The translations under genes were made by a program, and so were the position numbers. DNA of 64,000 nucleotides. Origin: Rhodococcus pseudokoreensis (GTDB lineage: Bacteria; Actinomycetota; Actinomycetes; Mycobacteriales; Mycobacteriaceae). The stretch is taken from positions 7,440,001-7,504,000 of the forward strand of contig NZ_CP070619.1 in assembly GCF_017068395.1 (NCBI RefSeq), in the 5' to 3' direction. The notes beneath the pieces are model-generated. The model was not told where the DNA came from. It did no database searches and was given only the letters and a program-made list of their open reading frames with translations. Positions 1 to 8,972 of this stretch are shown here, piece after piece (within the stretch, counting starts at the first letter, position 1; every line of letters starts with the position of its first letter).

Positions 1-166
1 GGAAGCCATCGAGCCGGACTACGGCATCGACGCATCCGAGGCCCCGGGCATCGTCGTCGGTTCCTACATCGACAACGACCCGGTCGGCCGCTGGACCAAG
101 GCGTCCGGTGTCGGCCTGCCGATCCTCGGCAACGCCAACGCGACCATGATCGCGAAGGTGCTCTGA
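1..166 (+). CDS. Phage capsid protein, C-terminal end (partial)
   Basis: The open frame enters from the left edge in the frame starting at base 2 and stops with TGA at 164-166, giving 54 visible residues that end in ATMIAKVL. The position directly before a small Asp/Glu-rich protein and a series of head-to-tail connector genes fits the 3' end of the major capsid gene in siphovirus late operons. A capsid decoration protein is the main alternative. The TGA shares a base with the ATG of the next gene, so the two are probably translationally coupled. No fold-specific motif is visible in the fragment; the call rests on context. Confidence 0.45.
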   Translation, partial: EAIEPDYGIDASEAPGIVVGSYIDNDPVGRWTKASGVGLPILGNANATMIAKVL

Positions 167-600
167 TGGGACGCCGCCTGTCCGCGGTCGTCCACGTCCT
201 CGACGAAGTCGGCACTTACCACCAGTTCGGTCCCACTGACGTGGTGCCGGACTGGGCGGCCGCGAAGATCACCAACCCGGCCGCCTGGGCCGAGGACCCT
301 GTCGCCGATCTCGCCTACGACAACGGCGGTTGGCTGCCGCCCGGGTCGACGCTGCGCATCGAGGACGAGAAGCAGGACTTCCCCGGCGATGCACCGTCCG
401 ATCAGTGGAAGGTCCCCGAGCTCCTGGCGTTCGCCGAGACGAAGGGCATCGACCTCGGCGACGCGAAGAAGAAGGCCGACATCCTCGCCGCAATTGCCCA
501 GGCTGAGGCTGGCGCTGCCGACGAAGGCAACGACGGCACCGGCGACGGTAGCGACGAGGGCGAAGGCGGAAACGAGGGCAACGGTGACGGCACCGCCTGA
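166..600 (+). CDS. Phage head-region protein with HeH/SAP-like segment
   Basis: This 144-residue acidic protein lies between the capsid and connector genes. Residues about 85 to 112 (beginning WKVPELLAFAETKGIDLGDA) look like the short helix-extension-helix or SAP-like module often found in small proteins coded just after actinophage capsid genes. The last 30 residues are a low-complexity Gly/Asp/Glu tail. The ATG overlaps the stop of the upstream gene by one base. No enzymatic motif is seen. It is probably a virion head or neck accessory protein; its exact role is not known to me. Confidence 0.6.
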   Translation: MGRRLSAVVHVLDEVGTYHQFGPTDVVPDWAAAKITNPAAWAEDPVADLAYDNGGWLPPGSTLRIEDEKQDFPGDAPSDQWKVPELLAFAETKGIDLGDAKKKADILAAIAQAEAGAADEGNDGTGDGSDEGEGGNEGNGDGTA

Positions 601-979
601 ACCGCTCATCACCAAGGTTGACGTCGAGGATCGGCTAGGGGAAACCCTGGCCGATCCCGAGGTCACCCAGGTCGAGTCGTTGATCGCCTATGCCTCGTCG
701 AAACTGAGGTCGCGCCGCTACCTCGATGTCGACGCACGGATGTTCGACGGGACACTCGACCGGGCGCTCGTCAAGGGGACGGTTGTCACCGCGGTCATTC
801 GTGCGCTCGAAGTGATGCGCACCGGGCTGCGCGTCCGGAGCACCCAGTATCCGGAGAACACCGAGCAATACGTAGACGCCGACCCTCGGCTCATCTACTT
901 CACCGACGAAGAACTCGGCGAGCTCGACCCCGATGTGGGTGAGACAAACCCGGGCGCCTTCACGATTCGAGTGTTCTGA
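584..979 (+). CDS. Head-to-tail adaptor (connector) protein
   Basis: The frame remains open upstream of the chosen start, but coding-like protein begins at the GTG at 584 (MTAPPEPLITKVDVEDRLG), preceded by a GAGGG ribosome-binding site and overlapping the end of the previous gene by 17 bases. The product is 131 residues. An N-terminal segment of the type 'TKVDVEDRLG...DPEVTQVESLI', followed by helices and a short C-terminal strand, is typical of the HK97 gp6/SPP1 gp15-like adaptors that sit under the portal. The gene is placed exactly where such adaptors occur, before the stopper gene, with which it shares an ATGA overlap. Confidence 0.65.
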   Translation: MTAPPEPLITKVDVEDRLGETLADPEVTQVESLIAYASSKLRSRRYLDVDARMFDGTLDRALVKGTVVTAVIRALEVMRTGLRVRSTQYPENTEQYVDADPRLIYFTDEELGELDPDVGETNPGAFTIRVF

Positions 980-1347
980 TGCCCAGCTTCCCGGAACCGT
1001 GGACCCTGCTGCGGTACAACGAACCTGAGTACGACGAGTCGACCAACAACCGCATTCCGGTTGCGCCGACCGAGGTCCCGTGGCGTGGACTGCTGCAGCA
1101 GCGGCAGTTGTCGGCCTCGTCTGTCGACGCGGGCAACGTCGAGTTTCAGGACTGGCACGTCACGAGTTCCTACGTCCTCCTTCTCGCCCCGGGATTGGAT
1201 CCTCTGCCCGCTGAGCGGGACAGCTTCCGCGACGAGGACGGGGCCATCTACCAGGTTGTGGGCAAGACCCGTGCGCGCCGACCGGTCCGCGGCCCACGAC
1301 GGGCCGCATACATCGCCGCCATCGTGCGGCGTTCCAACGACATGTAG
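979..1347 (+). CDS. Head closure (stopper) protein
   Basis: The product is 122 residues, predicted mostly beta, with the pattern 'W.LLRY....D....N..P....V.WRGLLQQRQ' near the N-terminus and an 'AIYQVVGKTRAR' strand near the C-terminus. This resembles the SPP1 gp16/HK97 gp7 family of head-closure proteins that plug the connector after packaging. The start ATG overlaps the TGA of the adaptor gene. The family call rests on position, length and beta-rich pattern rather than on a diagnostic motif. Confidence 0.55.
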   Translation: MPSFPEPWTLLRYNEPEYDESTNNRIPVAPTEVPWRGLLQQRQLSASSVDAGNVEFQDWHVTSSYVLLLAPGLDPLPAERDSFRDEDGAIYQVVGKTRARRPVRGPRRAAYIAAIVRRSNDM

Positions 1348-1359
1348 GAGTGAATCAGC

Positions 1360-1689
1360 ATGGCTGAGAACGATACTGCCGATCTGGGCTCGTCCGAGGA
1401 GCCTGCGGTCGACGACCTGTATCGGTACACCGACGATGAGGGCCGCAAGAACGTCACCGCCCGTGGCTCCCGTGCCCATCTCGAGCACCTCGAGAAGCTG
1501 AAGCTGGCGGCGCTGGTCGAAGGCGCCGAAGCGGAAGCGGCGGAACTGGCGACGTCGGGCGAGAAGCCGGTCGCCACCGCCGACGCTGATCGGTCCGTCG
1601 ACGGTCCGCTCGATCCGCCGGCGCCCGCCGCGGTACAGGCGAAGCGCACCCCGGCGAAGTCCGCGGCCAAGGACGAATCGAAGCCCTGA
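1360..1689 (+). CDS. Phage hypothetical protein, acidic N-terminus and basic C-terminus
   Basis: This 109-residue protein starts at an ATG after a GGAG-type ribosome-binding site (TAGGAGTGAATCAGC). Residues 20 to 50 hold a short conserved-looking stretch (LYRYTDDEGRKNVTARGSRA). The rest is Ala/Glu-rich, ending in a Lys/Pro tail that suggests a flexible protein. It lies inside the neck module between the stopper and the gp10-like gene. I do not recognise the family. It may be a small structural or assembly factor. Confidence 0.55.
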   Translation: MAENDTADLGSSEEPAVDDLYRYTDDEGRKNVTARGSRAHLEHLEKLKLAALVEGAEAEAAELATSGEKPVATADADRSVDGPLDPPAPAAVQAKRTPAKSAAKDESKP

Positions 1690-1690
1690 G

Positions 1691-1993
1691 ATGGTGGCCC
1701 GACTCACCATTTATGACGGTCGGGCCCGGGCGGAGACCTTCGAGATTTCATTCGAGGACAGGCTCGAGATCGGCTGGACGATCGCGGACGAGTCACGTGC
1801 CGACGCGCCGGTGTTGACCGGCGACTACCGGGACGGGATCACCGTCGAGACGGACGGGCAACGGGTGTTCGTCGCCGATACCGACGAGGACGCGGTCTTC
1901 AAGGAATACGGCACGGTCGACACTCCGCCGCATGCGGTGTTGACGAACAAGGCTCGCCGATACGGCGACTACCGCGGATGGGAGCCGAAGTGA
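1691..1993 (+). CDS. HK97 gp10-like neck/tail-completion protein
   Basis: The product is 100 residues with a beta-rich N-terminus and a C-terminal 'EYGTVDTPPHAVLTNKARRYGDYRGWEPK' segment. The 'E.GT...P.H..L' pattern is characteristic of gp10/tail-component proteins of siphophages, in which a glutamate-glycine-threonine turn precedes the C-terminal helix. It lies between the head-closure and tail-terminator positions, which matches the family. The ATG follows the preceding stop by one base. A GTG three bases later is an alternative start. Confidence 0.6.
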   Translation: MVARLTIYDGRARAETFEISFEDRLEIGWTIADESRADAPVLTGDYRDGITVETDGQRVFVADTDEDAVFKEYGTVDTPPHAVLTNKARRYGDYRGWEPK

Positions 1994-2469
1994 CCGAGAA
2001 GACGCGGATCCCCTTCGCGCCCGCCGCGGTGCGTGACCGTTTGCGGACAGACGACGACTTCGCCGCAGTCGTGCCCGCCGAGTTCATCTCGACCAGGGAC
2101 GTCCCGGAGAAGTTGACTCGCCCGTTCGTCACCTGCCGGTCGGCGACCACCACCGGCCGCGACGCGATGCTCCGCAAGCCGATGGTGCAGATCGATGTGT
2201 GGGTGCCAGGCCGCCCCACACTGGAGTGGCCCCCGTCCGGTGACCCCGAAGAGATCGCTTGGGACATCGGCGGCCTCGCCGGCGAGATCATCGACCGATC
2301 CTCCAACATCGCCTTCCGCAACTGCGGGTGGGCAGGGAACTGGGTGGACGGACCCATGAACCTGATCGACAAGACCCGCGGCCAGGACCTGCCTCTCTAT
2401 CGGGCCCCCGTCCGGGTGGAACTGACCATGCGGATGGATACGGCACCCAAGTTCGCCTGGATGCCCTGA
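1990..2469 (+). CDS. Tail terminator protein
   Basis: The GTG at 1990 overlaps the upstream stop (GTGA) and is preceded by GGGAG at about 1979-1983, so it is preferred over the in-frame ATG at 1978. The product is 159 residues, about the size of lambda gpU/SPP1 gp17-like terminators. It contains two beta-rich halves around 'VQIDVWVPGRPTLEWPPSGD', and a C-terminal strand set 'LYRAPVRVELTM' typical of proteins in which a strand completes the ring. The gene directly before the major tail protein is the normal site of the terminator gene. Confidence 0.6.
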   Translation: MTEKTRIPFAPAAVRDRLRTDDDFAAVVPAEFISTRDVPEKLTRPFVTCRSATTTGRDAMLRKPMVQIDVWVPGRPTLEWPPSGDPEEIAWDIGGLAGEIIDRSSNIAFRNCGWAGNWVDGPMNLIDKTRGQDLPLYRAPVRVELTMRMDTAPKFAWMP

Positions 2470-2598
2470 TACCGGCGCTCTGAGCGCCCCCAATCGTCCC
2501 GCCCGATGCCCGGCTGCCTGGCCCAGGTATCGGGCGGGACACCTCAACAACCCAGCGCTCACACCAGGTGGGCCGAACTGCGTGAAAAGGAGCGACCC

Positions 2599-3186
2599 AT
2601 GAGCACTTACGCGGATCCAAAGAAGGCCGTCACCTACCTCGACGGCGACGGTTTCCGAGCACCGGCCGGAACAGCGTTCCCCGGCGCGGCGATCTTCGCC
2701 TCGCCCGTCGTCACCCCCGCGGTCACCGGACCGCCCTCCGTCCCTGCCGTGACCTGGGATGCGTTCGGCGGTATCCAGAAGGGCCTCGACCTCAACCCCA
2801 CCCGGGAGCTGAAGGAACACGAGGTGTTCAACTACCGTGACGCCGCATACGACGTGACCACCGGACCTTTGAAGGAACGGCTGAAGTTCCGCGCCGTCGA
2901 CCGGTCGAAGGCCACCACCTTGACCCGGCTCGAAGGCGGCTCCGTCGTCGAGATCGAAGCCGACGAGGTGTACGAGTTCATCCGCGGCGCCGGCGAAGAC
3001 TTCGCCTTCATCTGGCGAGCGATGGACTTCCGGCACAAGACCGCCCTCTACTGCGAACGCGTCCGTCTGGTGACGCCTCCGCCCCGCTCGTTCAGCGGCC
3101 AGGACCTCGACGGCTGGGAGTTCGAACTCCTCGCCCTCGCCAAGGTCCGCGAATTCGGCACCGACAACGGCGGAATCACCGTCTAA
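2599..3186 (+). CDS. Major tail (tube) protein
   Basis: This 195-residue protein starts at the ATG at 2599, which has a strong AAAAGGAG ribosome-binding site eight bases upstream; the open frame before it is non-coding. The protein follows a 130-base gap and precedes the two-frame tail chaperones, the usual place of the abundant tail-tube subunit. The sequence shows alternating strands such as 'VTWDAFGGIQKGLDLNPTRE' and 'GWEFELLALAKVREFG', consistent with a tube-protein beta sandwich. The separate ribosome-binding site, in contrast to the coupled neck genes, fits high expression. Confidence 0.65.
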   Translation: MSTYADPKKAVTYLDGDGFRAPAGTAFPGAAIFASPVVTPAVTGPPSVPAVTWDAFGGIQKGLDLNPTRELKEHEVFNYRDAAYDVTTGPLKERLKFRAVDRSKATTLTRLEGGSVVEIEADEVYEFIRGAGEDFAFIWRAMDFRHKTALYCERVRLVTPPPRSFSGQDLDGWEFELLALAKVREFGTDNGGITV

Positions 3187-3218
3187 GTCCATCTCTTCCG
3201 AACAGGAGAACACGAGCA

Positions 3219-3725
3219 ATGCCAGGCGAAAACAAGAAGAACGAGGCCCGGACCGCTGCCACCGAAAGCGGTCCGGCCCCGTTCCCCCTCGACTCCCTCC
3301 TCGCGGTCGGCCAGGATGTCACCCTGCCGCCCGCCGACATCACCTTCGCGCCCGTCCTCGTCGAGTTCGGCGGCGTGACCACCCACATCCGCCGGTCGTT
3401 CACCGGCCTCGAAGTGATCGCAGCGTCGAAGCTGCTGCACTACACCCCGCCGCCGCACCCGATCGCCTCACTGCCCGAAGCGGAGCAGCGGGCGCTGTCC
3501 CAGGCAGACCGGACGAAGCTGGCCGAGCAGTTCGTCAAGGACGTCGAGGACCAGTTCAACCAGCACATGATCGCCCAGCTCGAGAGCATCACCGAATCGG
3601 GTGACGCGACCGCATTGTGGGAGCAGATGAAGGACCTGCCCGAGATCATCTCCGACCGACTGTTCCGGGGGATGTACCGGATCGCGGGGCTGGTCAACGA
3701 ACAGGGAAAATTCCTCGCGCTCTAG
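3219..3725 (+). CDS. Tail assembly chaperone, short form
   Basis: This 168-residue protein is the zero-frame product of the gpG/gpGT-type chaperone pair used to load and measure the tail tube around the tape measure. It starts with ATG after an AGGAGAA ribosome-binding site. The core (residues about 40 to 165) is helical with an FVKDVEDQFNQHMIAQLESI segment. The frame stops five codons after the slippery heptamer GGGAAAA at 3704-3710. The location between tail tube and tape measure genes is diagnostic for this pair. Confidence 0.8.
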   Translation: MPGENKKNEARTAATESGPAPFPLDSLLAVGQDVTLPPADITFAPVLVEFGGVTTHIRRSFTGLEVIAASKLLHYTPPPHPIASLPEAEQRALSQADRTKLAEQFVKDVEDQFNQHMIAQLESITESGDATALWEQMKDLPEIISDRLFRGMYRIAGLVNEQGKFLAL

Positions 3726-4213
3726 CCGACCTCCACACCGAGGACGGACGGGCGAGGGCTCTGTGCGGTCTGCGGTATCACTTCGGCATCGACCTTCAGT
3801 CGGCGCTCGAGGAGATGCCGTGGATCGACACGCTCGCCTACATGCGGCGGGCCGGCGAACTCGACGCCCAACGTGAGCGCGACTCCGAGAACTGGGCGAT
3901 GCTCCTCGACCGCATCGAGTACACCCTCAACAGCGCATACGCCGACCGGATCACAGACCCCGACGACCCGAAGGTTGCGGCCGAACGTGCACGCCGGGAA
4001 ATGCTCGGACTGAAGCCTCCCCCGATGCCGCTGATCCGGCCGGTCGCTCTGCGTCCTCCCGCGATCGACGAAGTCCGCCGGCAGATGTACCAGGAACAGG
4101 TCGATCTGTACAAGACACCTGAGGCGAACGAGGACGGCACCTTGTCGGTCGCCGAATACATGCGCTTGCGCGGAATCGAATTCGAGCCGATCCCAGAACC
4201 TAGCAGCGAATAG
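3219..4213 (+). CDS. Tail assembly chaperone, -1 frameshifted long form
   Basis: The downstream frame (frame 2, productive from about 3710 to 4213) has no credible start of its own and continues the short chaperone after a -1 shift at GGGAAAA. The predicted fusion has 164 residues from the first frame and 167 from the second, joined as ...NEQGK-IPRALADLHTEDGR... for 331 residues. The extension is helical, with 'SALEEMPWIDTLAYMRRAGELDAQRERDSENWAMLLDRIEY', typical of gpT-like domains that contact the tape measure. The stop lies 19 bases before the tape measure start. Frameshifting itself is inferred, not shown. Confidence 0.75.
3704..3710 (+). promoter_or_regulatory. Programmed -1 frameshift slippery site GGGAAAA
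   Basis: The heptamer reads G GGA AAA in the zero frame (CAG GGA AAA TTC), so both tRNAs can re-pair after moving back one base to GGG AAA. It lies 12 bases before the zero-frame stop. The -1 frame is the only one that leads into the long helical extension ending at 4213. The same heptamer type is well established in lambda-like and actinophage tail chaperone genes. Confidence 0.8.
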
Positions 4214-4232
4214 CAGAAGCGGAGGTGACGCA

Positions 4233-7200
4233 GTGGCCGGTGGCCGGATCGACATCGAGGTCGGCGTCAATACGAGAGATGTCCCGAACCAGCTCGAACG
4301 CGGATTGCAGCCCGCTGTGGGCGCCGCGACCAAGTTCGCAGGTGCGTTCGGTCTGGCTCTCGGTGCGGCGGGCGCCGCTTCTGTTGCGAAGCAGATCATC
4401 ACGATCGGCAACGACTACACCACCACCCTGAACACCATGTCGGCCGTGTCCGGTGCAACCGCCTCGCAGATGGCGGCGGTGTCGGCGCGGGCGAAGGAAC
4501 TCGGCAACGACATCGAGTTGCCGAACACCTCCGCATCCGATGCAGCCGCGGCGATGACCGAACTTGCCAAGGGCGGGTTCACGGTCGAGCAGTCGATGTC
4601 GGCGGCGAAGGGGACGCTGCAGCTGGCGGCTGCGGCGCAGATCGATGCGGCCTCGGCTGCCACGATCCAGTCGCAGGCGCTGCAGGCATTCGGGCTCAGC
4701 GCCGACTATGCGGGCAAGACCGCGGACGTGCTCGCGAATACGGCGAATGCCTCGTCGGCCGAAATGACCGATGTGGCATACGGTTTGCAGCAGGCCGGTG
4801 CCGTAGCCAACCAGTTCGGGCTGACGATTGAGGACACGGCCGCCACCCTCGGCGTGCTGTCGAACGCGGGCATCCAGGGCTCGGACGCCGGAACGCTGCT
4901 CAAGTCGACGCTTCTCGCGCTCACTGATACCTCGAATCCTGCGCAGGGCGCGATCAAGGATCTCGGCCTTACCGTGTACGACGCCCAGGGCAAGTTCGTG
5001 GGCATGTCGTCGCTGTTCGGTCAGCTCGACGAAGCCGCGAAGAACATGACGCCCGAGATGTATCAGGCGGCGACTGCGACTCTGTTCGGGTCCGATGCCA
5101 TGCGCCTCGCGGGTATCGCTGCCCAGCAGGGCGCCGGCGGTTTCGACTCCATGCTCGAATCGGTGAACCGGCAAGGGGCAGCCGCCGAGGTCGCTGCGGC
5201 GAAGACCCAGGGGCTGCCCGGTGCCATGGCCGCCGCACAGAACGCTGCGGAAACTCTCGGCCTGAAGGTCTATGAACTGGTCGATGGACCTCTCGAGTCC
5301 TTCGCGACGAACGCAGCGGGCAAGATCTCCGGGGCAACGGACGGGATCATCGGCGGTCTTCAGAACGCCGGCGAGGTCATCGGTCCCGTTGTCGACACTG
5401 TCGGCAAACTCGTCTCCGCGTTCACTGATCTGCCGGTCCCTGTGCAGGCAGCAGCGGTGGCATTCGCTGCAGTCAAGACCTTCGACGTGGACGACACCCT
5501 GTCGTCCTGGGCCGACACCGCCGCCGAGAAGGTTGGTGGACTGGCGGACACCTTCAAGGGTTTCCGTGAGGAGATGGAGGTCCAGCAGTCCCTGGCCGCC
5601 CAGTCGTCGGCCGAGTTCGACGGCCTGGGCGAGTCGCTGTCGGAGAACGCAGAGCCGCTCGGCGAGTGGGCCGCCGGTCTCGCGACCCTCGAAGCTCGAG
5701 TGCCGGCCATCAACGAAATGGGCGAGTCGTACCGGCGGGTCACCGGTCGCACGCGGGACTGGGCGACTGAACAGCGCGCGCTGGGTACGGCGACTGGTGG
5801 TCTCCGTGGCACCCTGCGGCAGGCTGGCGCGTCGGTCGGTCAGTTCGCCGGCGTTGTCGGCGGCGCAGCGCTGGCTGGAACACGGGGTCTGGCGGGGGCG
5901 GCCAAGGGATTGATCAACGTCATGGGTGGCCCGTGGGTCGCCGGGATCATGGCTGCGTCGTGGGCGATCGGTCAGATTGCCGCCAAGCACGCTGAGGCTG
6001 AGCAGAAGGCCCGCGAGCAGGAGGCAGCGGAGAAGGCGCTGCAGTCAACCCTCGACGCTCAGACCGGCAAGATCACCATGGAGACGAAGCGCAAGATCGC
6101 CGAGGACGCGGAAGCGTCAGGTGACCTCGAGCGTCTCCAGTCCTATGGTCTTGACGTCCGGGACTACGTGAAGGCCGCGACAGGCGACGAGGCTGCGTAC
6201 GGTCGTGTCGCGACGGTGGGTCGAGAGAATGTCGACAAAGGGCTCGAGGGTCAGAAGACGTTCCACGAAGAGTCCTACGCGGGCGCCGGTATCCAGCGGG
6301 AAGAGTTGGTATCCGGACTCCTGAAAGAGGGCGACTCCTGGGACACCCTGAACCAGAAGATCGACCGCTACAACGCGGTGCAGCGGACCCTCGCGCAGGC
6401 GGGCGCACCGTACAAGCCCGCGATCGCAAGCCTTCAAGAGTTGATCGACGGGATGGACGACGGCAACGAGTCCGCCGTCACCCTGACCCAGAACATCAAC
6501 ACCCAGAAGGAATCGCTGGACCGGGTCTCGCAAGCCCAGCTCGACAGCAACAAGGCACTCGGTGAGGCGATCCCAGTCACCGATCAACTTCGCGCGAAGT
6601 TCAACGAGTTCGGTGCCACAGTCGAGTCGGTCCCCGACGAAAAGACTGTCATCGTCCGCGGTCTGACGGACGAGGCGAAGAAGAAGGTCGAGGAACTCGG
6701 CTTCTCCGTCGAGGAGATGGAAGACGGATCCTTCCGGATCGTCGCCAATTCCGATGAGGCGAAGGCCGTCCTGGCCGACATGATCGGCCGGATCAACCTC
6801 CTCAACAACGCGAAGGCCATCCCGAGCGTCGCCCTGGACAAGACCGGTTTCGAACTGTCCGCACTTCAGACGGATCAGATCCTGAAGATGCTCGACAATG
6901 AAACCGCCTCGCCCGAAACGCGATTGATCATGGATGGCATCCGGGAGGGTAAGCAACTCACCCTCGCCGACCTCCAGGCCATCAGCGCCACGACCGCGGA
7001 CCCGAAGGTCGTCATCGCGCTTGCCGACTTCCTTCGCGATGTCACCACGGTCAACACTGAGCTGAACAAGGCAGCCGAGCCGCGGAACGTTCAGCTGTAC
7101 ATCGAAACGATCGACCGGGTGAACAACACCGCCCGGGCCGAGGGGTACAGCTACAACCTCGACCAGTACGGGCGCGAGGCCGGTGGCCGGTTGCCTGGAT

Positions 7201-8972
7201 TCGCAGTCGGTGGTCGGATGCCCGCACGGACAGCGGTCGACGACATCTACGCGGTCCTTCCCGACGGCACCCCGATCGCGAAGGTGAACGGCAAAGAGTG
7301 GGTCGTCAACGACGAAATGTCGGAGAGGTACGACAAAGAGCTGGCGATGATCAACGCCGGCACCTTCCCGAAGCTGCCCGGATTCGAGGCCGGCGGCCGA
7401 CTCGCCAGGGACCGTATCGAGGACGTCGGCGCCAAAATGGATGGCGTCCCATACGACCTGGGTGGTGCGTCGTTTGCTGGCGCTGACTGCTCGGGATTCG
7501 TGGCGATGCTCCAACGTGCTGCGCGCGGCGAGGAGAATCCCCAGGGGCGCCTGGGCACGACCTACGACCTCCTCGCTGGGAGCTGGCCGGATCTCGTTCC
7601 CGGATCCAAGGGCCCGTTCGTCGTCGGTACCAGCGAAGAGCACATGGCCGCGACGGTATTCGGGACGAACTACGAATCGGGTGGTTCGTACGGTGCGGCG
7701 AAGGTCGGCGGAAGTGTTGGCGCGTTCGATGCCCAGTTCGGCAACAACCAGTTCTACCTGCCTTGGGAGAAGTTCTGGCCGCCAATCACCTCGGAGTCCG
7801 CCGAGGACACCGGTACTGCGGGCGGCGACATCTCGACGTCACGGTCCGACTCGTCGAAGAAGAAGGCGACATGGACCGAGTCGGACGAGAAGAAACTCCA
7901 GTCCGCCGCCATCGCGGTGCAGCAGGCGAAGGAAGCACAGGAGCGCACCAACGCCAACCCGAAGAAGACCGACGCCGACCGCGACCAGGCGCAGAACAAG
8001 GTCGAACGAGCCGAACTCCGAGTCAAGGAACTCGAGGAGAAGAGGGACGCCGCGAAGGCGGGCAAGGACGCCCCGCCGGCACCGGAGGCCCCGGACCTGT
8101 CCACCTCCTACACCGACGATCAGCTGAGCCTTCGGCAGGCAGAGCGAGCGGTGGAGAAGGCGCGCCTCGATCGGAACGAGGTCTACGACGACCCCGAGTC
8201 CACTCAGGGACAGAAGGACGAGGCGGACGACCAACTTCAGTCGGCGATCAACGCGCTCGCCGAACAGAAGAAGGGCAAGTCCAAGGGCACGTCAGACTCA
8301 TCGCTGCCGAGTTCGTGGGCCGAGTTCTTCGGTGAGATCGGCAAGGAATTCATCAGCAGTAATGTCAGCGATGTCCTCGGCTACTACGGCGTGGGCGACA
8401 TGGGCCCGCTCGCCCAGGCAGGCATCGCGATCGGCCAGGCCGCGGGGAAGGGGTTCCGGGACGAAGCAGAACAAGCAGGGGTCGGTGCCGACACGCTGCC
8501 GTTGGCGAACATTCCGATCAGCGACACCGAGGCCAAGACGCAGCTGCCGGTCACACCGGGAGTGGACGGCTGGGTCAACGACACGATCAAGGCCCTGGGT
8601 ACCCAGGTTCCCGACGAGCTGATGAAGGCCTTCCGCACTCAGGTTCCGTTGTACGACACGGGCGGGATCTGGCCAACCGGAACACCGGGGTTCAATGCGT
8701 CGGGTCACGACGAGTTGGTGCTCACCCATGAGCAGCGCCAAGTCGCCGGCCAAGACTTCGCGTTGCTCAGCTCCCTCTCATCGTCATTCGCCGCTGCCCG
8801 CTCAGGGCAATCCGCACAACCGGCAGCGTCGTCGGGGAGCGTGTTCGACCGGATGCGTCCGATCACCGTCAACGCGAATGGCGCCGACCGCCGAGAAGTG
8901 GCGGCCGGAATCCGCTCCGCTCAGGTCGAAGACCGGTGGAGGCTCGAACAGATCAGGGGGATTTCAGGGTGA
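4233..8972 (+). CDS. Tape measure protein with embedded NlpC/P60-like segment
   Basis: This 1579-residue protein starts with GTG after GGAGG at 4221-4225. The N-terminal 450 residues match the phage tail tape measure core: 'GAATKFAGAFGLALGAAGAASVAKQ', then Ala/Ser-rich repeats typical of TP901-type tape measures. A hydrophobic stretch occurs near residues 545 to 590. Residues about 1065 to 1180 resemble an NlpC/P60 peptidase: Cys about 1086 in GADCSGF and His about 1137 in EEHMAAT, which could cut peptidoglycan during DNA entry. A charged coiled coil follows (residues about 1225 to 1290), then a membrane-active-looking C-terminal region. The stop overlaps the next start (GTGA). Confidence 0.85.
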   Translation: MAGGRIDIEVGVNTRDVPNQLERGLQPAVGAATKFAGAFGLALGAAGAASVAKQIITIGNDYTTTLNTMSAVSGATASQMAAVSARAKELGNDIELPNTSASDAAAAMTELAKGGFTVEQSMSAAKGTLQLAAAAQIDAASAATIQSQALQAFGLSADYAGKTADVLANTANASSAEMTDVAYGLQQAGAVANQFGLTIEDTAATLGVLSNAGIQGSDAGTLLKSTLLALTDTSNPAQGAIKDLGLTVYDAQGKFVGMSSLFGQLDEAAKNMTPEMYQAATATLFGSDAMRLAGIAAQQGAGGFDSMLESVNRQGAAAEVAAAKTQGLPGAMAAAQNAAETLGLKVYELVDGPLESFATNAAGKISGATDGIIGGLQNAGEVIGPVVDTVGKLVSAFTDLPVPVQAAAVAFAAVKTFDVDDTLSSWADTAAEKVGGLADTFKGFREEMEVQQSLAAQSSAEFDGLGESLSENAEPLGEWAAGLATLEARVPAINEMGESYRRVTGRTRDWATEQRALGTATGGLRGTLRQAGASVGQFAGVVGGAALAGTRGLAGAAKGLINVMGGPWVAGIMAASWAIGQIAAKHAEAEQKAREQEAAEKALQSTLDAQTGKITMETKRKIAEDAEASGDLERLQSYGLDVRDYVKAATGDEAAYGRVATVGRENVDKGLEGQKTFHEESYAGAGIQREELVSGLLKEGDSWDTLNQKIDRYNAVQRTLAQAGAPYKPAIASLQELIDGMDDGNESAVTLTQNINTQKESLDRVSQAQLDSNKALGEAIPVTDQLRAKFNEFGATVESVPDEKTVIVRGLTDEAKKKVEELGFSVEEMEDGSFRIVANSDEAKAVLADMIGRINLLNNAKAIPSVALDKTGFELSALQTDQILKMLDNETASPETRLIMDGIREGKQLTLADLQAISATTADPKVVIALADFLRDVTTVNTELNKAAEPRNVQLYIETIDRVNNTARAEGYSYNLDQYGREAGGRLPGFAVGGRMPARTAVDDIYAVLPDGTPIAKVNGKEWVVNDEMSERYDKELAMINAGTFPKLPGFEAGGRLARDRIEDVGAKMDGVPYDLGGASFAGADCSGFVAMLQRAARGEENPQGRLGTTYDLLAGSWPDLVPGSKGPFVVGTSEEHMAATVFGTNYESGGSYGAAKVGGSVGAFDAQFGNNQFYLPWEKFWPPITSESAEDTGTAGGDISTSRSDSSKKKATWTESDEKKLQSAAIAVQQAKEAQERTNANPKKTDADRDQAQNKVERAELRVKELEEKRDAAKAGKDAPPAPEAPDLSTSYTDDQLSLRQAERAVEKARLDRNEVYDDPESTQGQKDEADDQLQSAINALAEQKKGKSKGTSDSSLPSSWAEFFGEIGKEFISSNVSDVLGYYGVGDMGPLAQAGIAIGQAAGKGFRDEAEQAGVGADTLPLANIPISDTEAKTQLPVTPGVDGWVNDTIKALGTQVPDELMKAFRTQVPLYDTGGIWPTGTPGFNASGHDELVLTHEQRQVAGQDFALLSSLSSSFAAARSGQSAQPAASSGSVFDRMRPITVNANGADRREVAAGIRSAQVEDRWRLEQIRGISG

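Noticed and set aside
4200-5990. A 596-codon open frame on the - strand inside the tape measure gene
   Set aside because: It is antiparallel to a gene with clear motifs, is very rich in Arg and His, and has no start signal; GC-rich codon bias produces such frames.
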